DNA of 64,000 nt from Mariniblastus sp. (lineage in GTDB: Bacteria > Planctomycetota > Planctomycetia > Pirellulales > Pirellulaceae), in NCBI GenBank assembly GCA_022447555.1, contig JAKVBF010000009.1, forward strand, positions 1 through 64,000, in the 5' to 3' direction. Below, one piece after another: positions 45,234 through 54,003 of the stretch. Below the pieces are notes generated by a model. That model did not search any database. It had not been told where the DNA came from and saw only the letters and a program-made list of their open reading frames with translations. Position numbers and translations under genes: made by a program. The number at the start of each line of letters is the position of its first letter. Position 1 is the first letter of the stretch.

Positions 45234-46577
45234 ATGGCAAATATTCAAGCACTCCCTGGTTTACGATACGATTTGGGCAAAATCGGAAAGCTTAGTGATG
45301 TGGTCGCCCCACCCTATGACGTGATCAATGGGGACTTCCAAGACCAGCTTTACGCTTTGCATCCAAATAACGTCATCCGTTTGATCCTCAATCGAGGTGA
45401 TGAATTAGCCGGCGACGAGACGATTTACTCAGCGGCGGCGAAAGAGTTAAAACAGTGGCGGCGGGACGGAATTCTCAAAGAGGATTATCCTTCGGCGGTT
45501 TATGTTTACCATCAGACATTCCGGTTTGATGGAGAAACGCATACGCGACGTGGATATATGTCTCGCGTTTTATTGGAACCATTTGGTGAAGGCCAGATAT
45601 ACCCACATGAAGAGACCCACTCCAAAGCCAAGGAGGATCGCTTCCGATTAATGTCGGCTTGTCAGGCCAACCTGAGTCCGATTTTTGGAATTTACCCGGA
45701 CGCTGCTAACGAAGCGCAGGAAATTCTTGAGGCGGCGATCGATGACGCAACACCGTTTCAAGCCAACGATCATTTGGGGGTCGAGCACAAAGTCTGGTTG
45801 GTCACGGATCATGCAGCCATTGCAAATGCCGCGAAAGTCATGGGTGAAAAGCCGATTTACATTGCTGATGGTCACCACCGATATGAGACGGCATGCAATA
45901 TCCAAAAAGCAAAGGCCGAACAGGGGGTGTTGGACGCGAATGATCCCGCTAATTATGTGTTGATGATGAACGTTAGTATGTCTGACCCGGGGATGATTGT
46001 CTTGCCCACTCATCGCATGTTTCGTGGTTTGCCACCCATTGAGTCAAGCGAGTTGATACAGAAGTTGTCGGTTGGATTCGATTGTTCCGTCGTTGGGCAA
46101 GGGGCTGGGCTTGCCGCTAAGGCCTGGCAGGATGTTGAGTTAGAGGATTTGCAATCGACCATGGCCTTTTATTGCCATGCGGATGATGCTTGGGTTATGT
46201 GCCGGATGAACGAAAAGGGCGCGCAGCTGATGAATGAACTTGCGCCTCATCAATCTGATGAATGGCGCTCTCTAGGTGTGGCGATACTCCACAACCTGAT
46301 CATGGACGAAATACTCGAAAAACCCAACTTGCCTTCGCCGTTATACGTGCATTCGATCGAAGAGGTTGTTGAGCACATACAAAGTGGGGATGGCGCTGGT
46401 CGTGATGCGACGGGTCAAGAGGGCTCGGGTGAGCCGTTCGAATTGTGTTGCCTCGTCATGCCGGCAAGTCTGCGGCATGTCAAAGCAATCTCAGAGGCTG
46501 GGGAGCGTATGCCCGCCAAAAGTACCTATTTTTATCCGAAGCTATTGAGTGGTTTGGTGATCAACCCAATTGGCTAA
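45234..46577 (+). CDS. DUF1015 family protein
   Basis: A 447-residue protein covering the whole DUF1015 family. It begins IQALPGLRYD, then VVAPPYDVI, RLIL, YVYHQTF with RRGYMSRVLLE, IYPHEETHSKAKEDR, PIYIADGHHRYETA and GMIVLPTHRMFRGLP. DUF1015 proteins are widespread and their biochemistry is unknown; some are annotated as HTH-type regulators without clear support. The ribosome site is weak. It is followed by the partition region. Confidence 0.92.
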   Translation: MANIQALPGLRYDLGKIGKLSDVVAPPYDVINGDFQDQLYALHPNNVIRLILNRGDELAGDETIYSAAAKELKQWRRDGILKEDYPSAVYVYHQTFRFDGETHTRRGYMSRVLLEPFGEGQIYPHEETHSKAKEDRFRLMSACQANLSPIFGIYPDAANEAQEILEAAIDDATPFQANDHLGVEHKVWLVTDHAAIANAAKVMGEKPIYIADGHHRYETACNIQKAKAEQGVLDANDPANYVLMMNVSMSDPGMIVLPTHRMFRGLPPIESSELIQKLSVGFDCSVVGQGAGLAAKAWQDVELEDLQSTMAFYCHADDAWVMCRMNEKGAQLMNELAPHQSDEWRSLGVAILHNLIMDEILEKPNLPSPLYVHSIEEVVEHIQSGDGAGRDATGQEGSGEPFELCCLVMPASLRHVKAISEAGERMPAKSTYFYPKLLSGLVINPIG

Positions 46578-46631
46578 CAAAAAATACGTGGGACAGGTTG
46601 TCCCATCCCCTCAGAACGCCCATTTTTATTC

Positions 46632-46647
46632 AGTTTCACGTGAAACA
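46632..46647. promoter_or_regulatory. parS site 1
   Basis: AGTTTCACGTGAAACA contains the exact 14-bp palindrome GTTTCACGTGAAAC bound by ParB. Confidence 0.95.
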
Positions 46648-46781
46648 CTCGCTTTTGCGCTTGTGCCTCGCGGTGTCGTTAGCGTCAGAGGTTTGGGATC
46701 GGGGGAACGGGCTACGGTACGTCAGCAACGATAGCTCCCCTTCGGCGAGTCACGATTTTTTTGAACCGGATGAGACGATTT

Positions 46782-46797
46782 GGTTTCACGTGAAACA
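46782..46797. promoter_or_regulatory. parS site 2
   Basis: GGTTTCACGTGAAACA, an exact core, 150 bases from site 1. Confidence 0.95.
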
Positions 46798-46929
46798 GGG
46801 GTCTACCGGTGGACTCAATTCAGTTTCCATTGCGGTTTGATGTTTCGAACGGAACGCTGACGGGTGCTGATCCAAGGTTGCTTTTTATTTTTGTAAGGGG
46901 TCGACTTAAGTCGTCCTCACAGCGGGTGT

Positions 46930-46945
46930 GGTTTCACGTGAAACG
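46930..46945. promoter_or_regulatory. parS site 3
   Basis: GGTTTCACGTGAAACG, an exact core, 148 bases from site 2. Confidence 0.95.
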
Positions 46946-47094
46946 CGGCCGTTAACGGAATGAGGTTGGTGCTGGTGTTGCTAAGGTAAAGGATTGTCAG
47001 AAACCGTGACCAGGTATCGCTTTCTCAGGATGAGGCAAAGTTTTGAGAAAGAGCCTGATGGGCGTGTGTCGGCTTCAATTGGCCGTTCGATTGC

Positions 47095-47110
47095 TGTTTC
47101 ACTTGAAACG
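47095..47110. promoter_or_regulatory. parS site 4 (one mismatch)
   Basis: TGTTTCACTTGAAACG differs from the core at one base (G to T) and lies 165 bases from site 3. Likely still bound by ParB, perhaps more weakly. Confidence 0.8.
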
Positions 47111-47349
47111 GTCCAGCAACTTTTTTAAATTGAGCAATCAGTTGCTACGACGGTTTCGTGTTTACGGTTTCGTTGTTTTTTTGGGCCGGACTTTTGCTTT
47201 AATATTTTGATCTAGTGAATAGGGACTTAACTGAAAATTTTCGGATTCCCGTTATGGTTCCTGAGTGAATTCCTGAGAGGTTTCTAAGAAGAATTCGCGG
47301 TTCCTTTAAAAGATTCAACGCATTGATTTGATTGAAAAGATAGCAGTTT

Positions 47350-47381
47350 AGCTTCTTTCATACCGAGCTTCTTTCATACCG
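47350..47381. repeat. 16-bp tandem duplication upstream of parA
   Basis: AGCTTCTTTCATACCG occurs twice back to back (47350-47365 and 47366-47381), followed by AGCG. It lies about 200 bases before the parA start. Confidence 0.9.
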
Positions 47382-47577
47382 AGCGGTTGTGAGGAGGTTT
47401 GATTCAATTGAAGCGTGCTAGCTCTTTGGGTGAGTGCCTGCATCATCGGATTTTGCACGCCGAAATTGGGATTGGCATTTTAGTTGATTCACAGAACTGC
47501 TAATTATCTATTTATGAGGGTGCCTCGTTCCGAGGTATCAAAGGTTGTGGGAAATCCATCGGGCAGTTTGAGTAGGC

Positions 47578-48324
47578 ATGTCTCGCACATTTTGTATTGC
47601 GAACCAGAAAGGTGGCGTCGGCAAGACGACAACGGCACTCAATTTGGCGGGTGGTCTCGCCATGGCAGGAAAACAGATCTTATTGATAGATATGGACCCC
47701 CAATGTAATGCGACAAGCGGCGCTGGTTGTAAACCCATAGCCAGGCATCCACTTGTCGAGCAGGCTAGGATCAGTGATTGCGCGGTAGAAACATCGTGGA
47801 ATGGGGTGAAACTTCTGCCAGGTAGCCGTTCTTTTAAGGACGTTGACCTGCTAGCAAAAGACATTGGTACTGTGAGCGCTCAAGTAGTGGCTCATTTGGA
47901 AAATGAGACGGGATTATACGATTTCGTGATTGTGGATTGCCCGCCTTCGCTCGGCCCACTGACGCGTACAGCTTTGGCCTGTGCGGATGAGGTATTGATG
48001 CCCATCCAATGCGAATACTTTGCGATGGAGGGCCTCACGCAGATGATCGAACTGATACGTGATGTTATTCAGAATAAAAATCATTCTCTCGAGTTTGGTG
48101 GAATTCTGTTGACGATGTACGACGCAGAGCTAGAGCTGACGGTGGAAGTGGACCAACAAGTGAGAGAGTTCTTTGGTGAAATCGTGTTTGACACGGTGAT
48201 CCCCCGAGATGTGAATATTAGCGAAGCCCCAAGTCATGGTAAGAGCGTTATGAGCTACTCGCCTAGATCAAGAGGCAGTCGAGCTTACATAGAGTTATGC
48301 ATGGAGGTATTGGAACGTGACTAA
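47578..48324 (+). CDS. parA: chromosome partitioning ATPase ParA (Soj)
   Basis: A 248-residue ParA ATPase. The deviant Walker A is KGGVGKTT (11-18), then IDMDPQCNATSG (A' motif), VIVDCPPSLGPLTRTAL (Walker B) and TVIPRDVNISEAPSHGKSV near the end. There is no N-terminal HTH, so it is the chromosomal Soj type rather than plasmid type Ia. Together with ParB bound to the neighbouring parS sites it should segregate origins. Its last codons overlap the start of parB by eight bases. Confidence 0.95.
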   Translation: MSRTFCIANQKGGVGKTTTALNLAGGLAMAGKQILLIDMDPQCNATSGAGCKPIARHPLVEQARISDCAVETSWNGVKLLPGSRSFKDVDLLAKDIGTVSAQVVAHLENETGLYDFVIVDCPPSLGPLTRTALACADEVLMPIQCEYFAMEGLTQMIELIRDVIQNKNHSLEFGGILLTMYDAELELTVEVDQQVREFFGEIVFDTVIPRDVNISEAPSHGKSVMSYSPRSRGSRAYIELCMEVLERD

Positions 48325-49282
48325 GAAGAAACGTTTGGGAAGAGGTTTGGAAGCGCTGTTAAGTGCTGGAAACTCGGTAACTTCATCGCCAGAGCCGATG
48401 GTGTCCATCCATACGGAGATGGTTTCCGAGTCGGCTTCCAAATCGACTGAGACATCGGAAACAAGTGACATCGTCCATCTAGGTGTTTACGAAATCGAAG
48501 ACAATCCGTTTCAACCACGGCGAGAATTTAGCGAGGCAGAAATTGCTTCTTTATCAGAAAGCTTAAAAGCACACGATATTTTGCAACCCATTTTGGTGCG
48601 AGTTGTGAACAATCGTTACCAACTCATATCTGGCGAACGCCGCTTGAGAGCCGCAATTCAAGCCAATTGGAAAACGATACCGGCTAGAATACGCGTTGCC
48701 AACGATCGATTGGTTTCAGAACTCGCAATTGTCGAGAACTTGCAGCGAAAAGACTTAAATCCGATCGAAAAAGCGTTGTCGTTTCGCCGCTACATCGATG
48801 AACATGCGTGCACTCAGGAAGATTTAGCCGGACGTTTAAAGATTGATCGGTCAACGCTGGCTAATCTGATCCGTTTGTTGGAGTTGCCAAGGCAAGTTCA
48901 GCAAGCGTTGAGTGAGTCCAAATTGTCGGCGGGTCATGCCAGGGCCTTATTACCTCTTGGTGATGAAAACCAGCAAACCGCGTTCTCTGAACGCATCCAG
49001 CTTGAACGGCTGAGTGTCCGCGAGACAGAACGCATCGTCTCGGAACGCATCGAAGAAGAGGATTCAGCCGGGGTCGTTGCTGGCCGAATTCAACGACCTC
49101 GCAGCAACCAGATGGACGCGATGGAGCAGGCTCTCAAGCTGGCGTTGGGTACGAAGGTTAAGATCAAAGCTGGAAAACGTGGGAAAGGGACGATCGCCAT
49201 CGAATTTGCCAATGGGCAAGAATTTGAAAGGCTAAACGAGCTTTTATGCGGCCGACAAGTACCTCACCAGAGGGCTGCCTAA
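48317..49282 (+). CDS. parB: chromosome partitioning protein ParB (Spo0J)
   Basis: A 321-residue ParB. The N terminus KKKRLGRGLEALLS is the ParA-activating segment. NPFQPRREF, ISGERRLRAAI (the CTP-binding GERRxRA box) and IVENLQRKDLNPIEKA follow. An HTH (QEDLAGRLKIDRSTLANLIRLL), LSAGHARALL and a C-terminal dimer domain complete it. ParB spreads from parS as a CTP-dependent clamp. The start is a GTG at 48317 overlapping parA by eight bases, indicating coupling. Confidence 0.95.
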   Translation: MTKKKRLGRGLEALLSAGNSVTSSPEPMVSIHTEMVSESASKSTETSETSDIVHLGVYEIEDNPFQPRREFSEAEIASLSESLKAHDILQPILVRVVNNRYQLISGERRLRAAIQANWKTIPARIRVANDRLVSELAIVENLQRKDLNPIEKALSFRRYIDEHACTQEDLAGRLKIDRSTLANLIRLLELPRQVQQALSESKLSAGHARALLPLGDENQQTAFSERIQLERLSVRETERIVSERIEEEDSAGVVAGRIQRPRSNQMDAMEQALKLALGTKVKIKAGKRGKGTIAIEFANGQEFERLNELLCGRQVPHQRAA

Positions 49283-49283
49283 T

Positions 49284-49327
49284 CGCCTTCCCGCCCCGTT
49301 AGTTACCAACCGGGGCTGTCTAAGGCG
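49284..49327 (+). terminator. nested hairpin right after parB
   Basis: CGCCTT (49284-49289) pairs with AAGGCG (49322-49327), and inside it GCCCCG (49293-49298) pairs with CGGGGC (49311-49316). It begins one base after the stop. No T run follows, so it may be a 3'-stabilising structure or a factor-dependent end. Confidence 0.5.
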
Positions 49328-49370
49328 GTTATCCCAATGAAACAACGAGTTAGCCTTCGGAAATCAGCTC

Positions 49371-49386
49371 CGTTTCGCGGGAAACC
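49371..49386. promoter_or_regulatory. degenerate parS-like site downstream of parB
   Basis: CGTTTCGCGGGAAACC keeps the GTTTC and GAAAC arms but differs at two core positions. It could be a weak ParB site or chance. Confidence 0.35.
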
Positions 49387-49501
49387 CAATTGCATAAAAA
49401 TTGAGGGTTCGTTAGCATATCGGTGCTGAATAAGCGGGGAATTGCCTGCTTTTCAGTAGACTGCGGATCGAAAACGGATGTTTTCGATTTGTAGAACGAT
49501 C

Positions 49502-49576
49502 CGGGGTGTAGCGCAGTCTGGCTAGCGCACCTGCTTTGGGAGCAGGGGGTCGAAGGTTCGAATCCTTTCACCCCGA
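49502..49576 (+). tRNA. tRNA-Pro (UGG)
   Basis: Acceptor CGGGGTG (49502-49508) with CACCCCG (49569-49575). Anticodon stem CCTGC/GCAGG with loop TTTGGGA, anticodon TGG. T arm ends in GGTTCGAATCC. CCA is not encoded. Confidence 0.96.
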
Positions 49577-49618
49577 TTTTCAGCTAATCGCAGCAATTGA
49601 TCATTTGGCAAAATCTGA

Positions 49619-50161
49619 ATGGATTCTCCATTAAATTACGACGACTTTGAGGTGGGCCAAAAATGGGTCAGTCCTCGTCGGACCGTAACGGAATCCGATG
49701 TCATTGGATTTGCAAATATGACCGGAGATCACAACCCTCTTCACGTCGATTTTGACTTTGCCGCCAAGAGCCATTATCGCCAGCCTGTCGCCCACGGTCT
49801 TCTTGGAATGTCGTGGGTAGCGGGTCTGGGCAGTCACTTTCCCAATGTTAACACATTGGCATTTGTGGCGGTTCGCGATTGGGAATTTCAAAGGCCTATC
49901 TATTTTGGTGACACGGTTTACGTGGAAACCGTGTGCAAGGCGAAAACAGTTACAGGGCGTCGAACTGGAAAGGTGACCTGGTTACGGACGTTAATCAATC
50001 ATCGCTCGCAGGTGGTCCAGCAAGGGATCTTTGAAACGCTTGTTTCCATCGAGCTAAAGCCTAAACAAGCGAAGCCCCAAAAACCGCATTTTAGCCAAGC
50101 GGATGAATCGTCGAATGCCGGTGAGTCAGTTAATGCTCCTACCGGAATTGGTAATCAGTAA
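49619..50161 (+). CDS. MaoC-like hot-dog dehydratase domain protein
   Basis: A 180-residue protein. The hydratase motif is FANMTGDHNPLHVD with the catalytic Asp-His pair, followed by VAHGLLGMSWVAGL and the RPIYFGDTVYVET hot-dog strand. Family members hydrate enoyl-CoA or act on related thioesters such as polyhydroxyalkanoate or fatty-acid intermediates. The last 35 residues are a flexible Q, S, N, P-rich tail not needed for the fold. The ribosome site is weak. Confidence 0.9.
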   Translation: MDSPLNYDDFEVGQKWVSPRRTVTESDVIGFANMTGDHNPLHVDFDFAAKSHYRQPVAHGLLGMSWVAGLGSHFPNVNTLAFVAVRDWEFQRPIYFGDTVYVETVCKAKTVTGRRTGKVTWLRTLINHRSQVVQQGIFETLVSIELKPKQAKPQKPHFSQADESSNAGESVNAPTGIGNQ

Positions 50162-50309
50162 ATACTCTGTGTCTTAGTGACAGCATAATTCAATGCTGTC
50201 GCTTTCTCTCGGGTTTGAAGCCTCTCATATAATCCGGACAATCGGTAGAAGTTGACTCAAGCGCGATATTGAGAGAGTCGATCTTGATTAAGAAGCCCCG
50301 TATCCCAAT

Positions 50310-51650
50310 GTGGCGATGCGCTCAATCATATTTCTGGCTCACAAAATGGTTCGTCCAAAATCACGCCAATTCGTTTCGCGCGATCGGTCTTATATCAAGA
50401 CTTTTCGCCAGCGGAGGTTGAACGCATTCTTGGTCAGCGGCTTGGCCATGTTTGTGACTTTGTGTGCCATCAATTCTCTCGGCGTGCAAAGTTTGGTCAC
50501 CACCTCGGAGTTCTCTTTTGCATTACCGGTCGAGTGTGATGGAATGGAAGAGGTGCGACGCCAAGTGGAGGCGAATTTGACTCAATCGTCGCTGAAGTCC
50601 GAACTTACTCAGGTGTCTCAAAGCGGGGCATCGGAGACGTCAAAACTATTCGATCGCGACTTGGTTTCTTTGCAGTCCGCCATCGAATATACCCTTTTTG
50701 AAAATCCGGTTGCACCAAATTACCAATTCCGAATTTCATTATCGGGCGATGGCGGGTGGGAGGAACGTTCGTTGGTTCAAAATATCGCGACCAAAATTGC
50801 TCGGTCCCTCGCGGCGAGTACCGATTTTGGAGAAGGGGTGATTCGTATCGAGGATCAGGTGACGGCTTTCCAAAGTTCTTCCCGGGCTAACGAACTGGCG
50901 ATTCGTCGAAGTTGGAATGACATCGAGGAGGGAATTCACCAACTCGAGCAGAAATGGTTGGTGGCCAATCAACAACTTAATTCGTTCGTCAGCGAACCAC
51001 CTGGGTCCGCCGGTCAGGCGAAGCCTCAGAGCTCAGGGACTATTTTTAAACAGGCCAGTGTCGGGAAGGGTAAGCATCTGGAGTGCAGGGAACCCTTGAA
51101 TGTTCTGGAACAATTGAATGCGGGGGACTTGAAGCGGCGTATGAGAGCGACGCGCAAATTGATTCAGGCAAAATCAGATCAGCAGACCGACTCTGCGATC
51201 GCTCTTTCCTCGTTGGCTAAAAGAGGTGCTCGGCAAGTTCAATCCGTGCAACAAGAAATTCAGACCAGTAGTCGACCACAAGGTGGTGTTCCTGGGCAGA
51301 AACGATTGGCCCTTTTCGGAATAGTGGCGTTCGCAGTTGGCTGGTTGGTTTCCTTTAACTTTCGTCCCGAACTGCTGGACAGCGGATATGGGTCCCACAA
51401 ACAAGTCAGTGACGCGTTAGGGTTGCCGGTCGTCGCCCAAATGCCCCACGACTGGGGTGCTGCTGGTACCCGGTCTGGATCTTCGTTTGGATTTTCAAAT
51501 AGATTTGTAGCCTGTGCTGAGATTGCACTTACGGGTTTTGTTTTACTAACTATTGTCACGTGCCTGCTTGAACCCATGATACGGTCCTCGTTTTTCGAAA
51601 ACCCGTTTCATGGTTTGGCTCGCATCACATGGATGTTTTTGGGTAACTAG
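50310..51650 (+). CDS. Wzz/PCP-like membrane protein of an exopolysaccharide-type locus
   Basis: A 446-residue protein. A first transmembrane helix (about 37-60, LNAFLVSGLAMFVTLCAINSLG) leads into an extracytoplasmic part of about 260 residues with coiled-coil stretches (IRRSWNDIEEGIHQLEQKW). A second helix follows (LALFGIVAFAVGWLVSF), then a cytoplasmic VSDALGLPVVAQMPHDWG, the sequence that usually follows TM2 in Wzz/BY-kinase proteins. A third helix lies near the C terminus. The classical N-terminal Wzz domain is not obvious. The family role is chain-length control or export of polysaccharide. The start is a GTG at 50310; an ATG two codons later is possible. Confidence 0.65.
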   Translation: MAMRSIIFLAHKMVRPKSRQFVSRDRSYIKTFRQRRLNAFLVSGLAMFVTLCAINSLGVQSLVTTSEFSFALPVECDGMEEVRRQVEANLTQSSLKSELTQVSQSGASETSKLFDRDLVSLQSAIEYTLFENPVAPNYQFRISLSGDGGWEERSLVQNIATKIARSLAASTDFGEGVIRIEDQVTAFQSSSRANELAIRRSWNDIEEGIHQLEQKWLVANQQLNSFVSEPPGSAGQAKPQSSGTIFKQASVGKGKHLECREPLNVLEQLNAGDLKRRMRATRKLIQAKSDQQTDSAIALSSLAKRGARQVQSVQQEIQTSSRPQGGVPGQKRLALFGIVAFAVGWLVSFNFRPELLDSGYGSHKQVSDALGLPVVAQMPHDWGAAGTRSGSSFGFSNRFVACAEIALTGFVLLTIVTCLLEPMIRSSFFENPFHGLARITWMFLGN

Positions 51651-51692
51651 CAGGTTTTCCTGCGCTGAAATAGAAAATCGACAGGAAGTCGC

Positions 51693-53957
51693 ATGTACGA
51701 GCACGTTTTTAAATTACATACTCGCCCCTTTACGTCGACTCCGTATGCCAAGCATTATTTCGCGGCGCAATCGATGCATAAGGCACTCACTCAGTGTCAG
51801 GCGTGTGTCGAACGGGGCGCGGGTCCTGCCGTTGTTGTGGGGCACTCTGGCACGGGCAAATCTTTATTGTTGACATTGCTCGCCGACCGATTTAGAAGTG
51901 ATTTCCGTATTGTCAACTTGGCTTGTTCGCGACTAGAGAAACGTCACGATCTATTGCAAAGTATCCTTTTCAACTTGGATCAGCCTTACCGTGATATGTC
52001 AGAAGTTGAGCTGCGATTGACTTTGATTGATTATCTCAAGCCCAATCCCTCATGCCCTAGTGGTGTCGTCCTCTTGGTCGATGAAGCCCATCATTTGTCG
52101 TCTGATTTGTTAGATGAGGTTCGACTGATTACCAATATCGTTTATGACGGGCAGCCAAAGGTTCGATTGGTGATGGCGGGCGGCCACCGATTCGAGGAAA
52201 ATTTGACCGATCCAAAACTTGAACCATTCAATCAAAGGATCGCCGCTAGATGTTTTTTGGGAAATTTAAATCGGGATGAAACGACCGCCTATGTTTTGGA
52301 TCACTTATATCGTGCCGGCGGCGACGGCCAGAGTCTATTCACCGTTGATGCGTTAAACGCGATTCATGATACAAGCGACGGGTGTCCTCGCGTGATCAAT
52401 CAAATCTGTGACCAAGCCTTGCTCTTAGCGGCCAGCGCTCATTCGGCCAACATCGATGAGCAGTTGGTTGGCGAGGCTTGGGCCGAGATTCAATGTCTTC
52501 CCGGTTCACCCGCCTCCGTGATCCCAAACGATGAGAACACGGAGATGGCCGTTGAACGATTTGGTAACTTTGCTCATATTTCCCATGATGAGGAGGAAGG
52601 TTCGGTAATTGAATTTGGCGAATTGGATTCGGGGAATTCGAGTCAGAGTGCTGGTGAGCTGGGAGGGGTAACAGAAGATCTGGAACGCCATAATGGCACG
52701 TGGCACGTGGAACACAGAAAGGAAGATGTTGTCCAAGCCGGTCATGGAGATACGGACGCCACCGTCGAGTTTTCAGGCTTTGTTGACGAAGGGACGATGG
52801 AACTTGAGAGCCTGCCTTTGGAGACGGATGCCCCCCTCGAAAACCCTGAATATCCAGAGGTCCATACTCCGCATCTTGAAATGCTGAAGACATTGGCGGC
52901 CAATTCGGCGGCGGAGAACGAAATCTGTTCTCTTCAGGAAGAATTGAAATTTGCAGACGATTCGAAGGATGAATCGATTGATTTGGGTGACGCGGGCAAT
53001 CTACCTAATTCGATTGAAAATCCCTTTTCGGAATGTTTCGCACACGAAGAGCTGATCCTTGATCGTTACGCCTTAAATGCTGCCGAGCAGAATATTAAAT
53101 CGCTAGAGGTTACCAGCGACCATATGCAATTGCTGGAAGAGTGTGCCGACCAAATGGCTGGTGGCCATCCGTCCCAGCCTGAATGCGACATTCCGGAAGG
53201 GATAGCTCAGGATTCACAACCGCAAAAGAGCTTTGTCCCTGAAACTATCTCCCCAATGGAAAATAGAAATCCAGCATGGCCCGACCCACAATTTCAGGTG
53301 TTTCCCGAATTGCCGGGAAAGCAACAGATAGAGATTCATTCGACTTCGGACTTGTACACACTTGCACCGTTGGAAGAAGAACTCTCTGATGATTTGCGAT
53401 TGACCGATGATGAGTTGAAGCAACTCGATTCCGTCACGTCAGCCGTTGAGCGGATGGAGCGTCATCAGTCGAACGACGATCTGTTGTCGCCCTTGGACGC
53501 ATGCGAGAACCTGATCGATGCGCCCACTTTAAACGGACAGACCAGAGAAGTTACCTCTGATTTAAATGGGCAAGTTGAGCCTGCAATCGCTGATTCGATG
53601 GATGAAGCTCATCGCTTGTTGGATGAAATAAGGAGATTCACGCAGGGGACGGATGAGACCGGTGGTTCGTTGGCGACGCACACACCCAAGGAGGTTGAGT
53701 CCGCAAACGCACATGGAGATTCTCTAGCCATCGAGTACCCGGTCACCCAGCACGAGGGATATCAGGCGATTACTTCAGAGGAATCTGCAACAGACGATCG
53801 TGACATGCTTATTGTCAGTCGGGCAGAGCAGTTAAATGTACGCGCAGCAGAGGCCGATGGGGAATCGGAGGTTAGCTATCTGACGGACGGTCCTTCCACA
53901 GGTCAGGCCTGTCGTATGGATTATCACGAACTCTTTGAGCAGCTACGAAGTGAATGA
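51693..53957 (+). CDS. ExeA-type AAA ATPase with a long acidic tail
   Basis: A 754-residue protein. The first 270 residues are an ExeA/GspA-like AAA+ ATPase: YEHVFKLHTRPFTSTPYAKHYF at the start, Walker A GHSGTGKS (50-57), Walker B VVLLVDEAHHL (D130, E131), then VRLVMAGG, QRIAARCFLG and GCPRVINQICDQALLLA. ATPases of this type accompany type II secretion and XrtA/PEP-CTERM exopolysaccharide loci. The other ~480 residues are acidic and poor in recognisable fold, unusually long for the family. AGGAAG before the ATG at 51693 is a good site. It sits 42 bases after the Wzz-like gene. Confidence 0.85.
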   Translation: MYEHVFKLHTRPFTSTPYAKHYFAAQSMHKALTQCQACVERGAGPAVVVGHSGTGKSLLLTLLADRFRSDFRIVNLACSRLEKRHDLLQSILFNLDQPYRDMSEVELRLTLIDYLKPNPSCPSGVVLLVDEAHHLSSDLLDEVRLITNIVYDGQPKVRLVMAGGHRFEENLTDPKLEPFNQRIAARCFLGNLNRDETTAYVLDHLYRAGGDGQSLFTVDALNAIHDTSDGCPRVINQICDQALLLAASAHSANIDEQLVGEAWAEIQCLPGSPASVIPNDENTEMAVERFGNFAHISHDEEEGSVIEFGELDSGNSSQSAGELGGVTEDLERHNGTWHVEHRKEDVVQAGHGDTDATVEFSGFVDEGTMELESLPLETDAPLENPEYPEVHTPHLEMLKTLAANSAAENEICSLQEELKFADDSKDESIDLGDAGNLPNSIENPFSECFAHEELILDRYALNAAEQNIKSLEVTSDHMQLLEECADQMAGGHPSQPECDIPEGIAQDSQPQKSFVPETISPMENRNPAWPDPQFQVFPELPGKQQIEIHSTSDLYTLAPLEEELSDDLRLTDDELKQLDSVTSAVERMERHQSNDDLLSPLDACENLIDAPTLNGQTREVTSDLNGQVEPAIADSMDEAHRLLDEIRRFTQGTDETGGSLATHTPKEVESANAHGDSLAIEYPVTQHEGYQAITSEESATDDRDMLIVSRAEQLNVRAAEADGESEVSYLTDGPSTGQACRMDYHELFEQLRSE

Positions 53958-54003
53958 CTGCAATCAAGGGGCGTTTAGGGGACATCAGAACAGGAGCGCA
54001 CCG

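Larger units (their letters stand above)
46578..47577. other. 1-kb noncoding partition (parS) region
   Basis: A full kilobase without a supportable gene. It holds three exact and one near-exact parS palindromes and, close to parA, a tandem 16-bp repeat. Small frames cross the parS sites (for example 46445-46840) and have no start signals. I found no clear cluster of TTATCCACA-like DnaA boxes. Confidence 0.8.

Noticed and set aside
46445-46840. 131-codon ORF crossing two parS sites
   Set aside because: It begins inside the DUF1015 gene in another frame and runs through the parS palindromes; coding is unlikely.
46578-47577. Replication origin with DnaA boxes
   Set aside because: parS and parAB suggest proximity, but I could not find a cluster of TTATCCACA-like boxes or an AT-rich unwinding element, and dnaA is absent.
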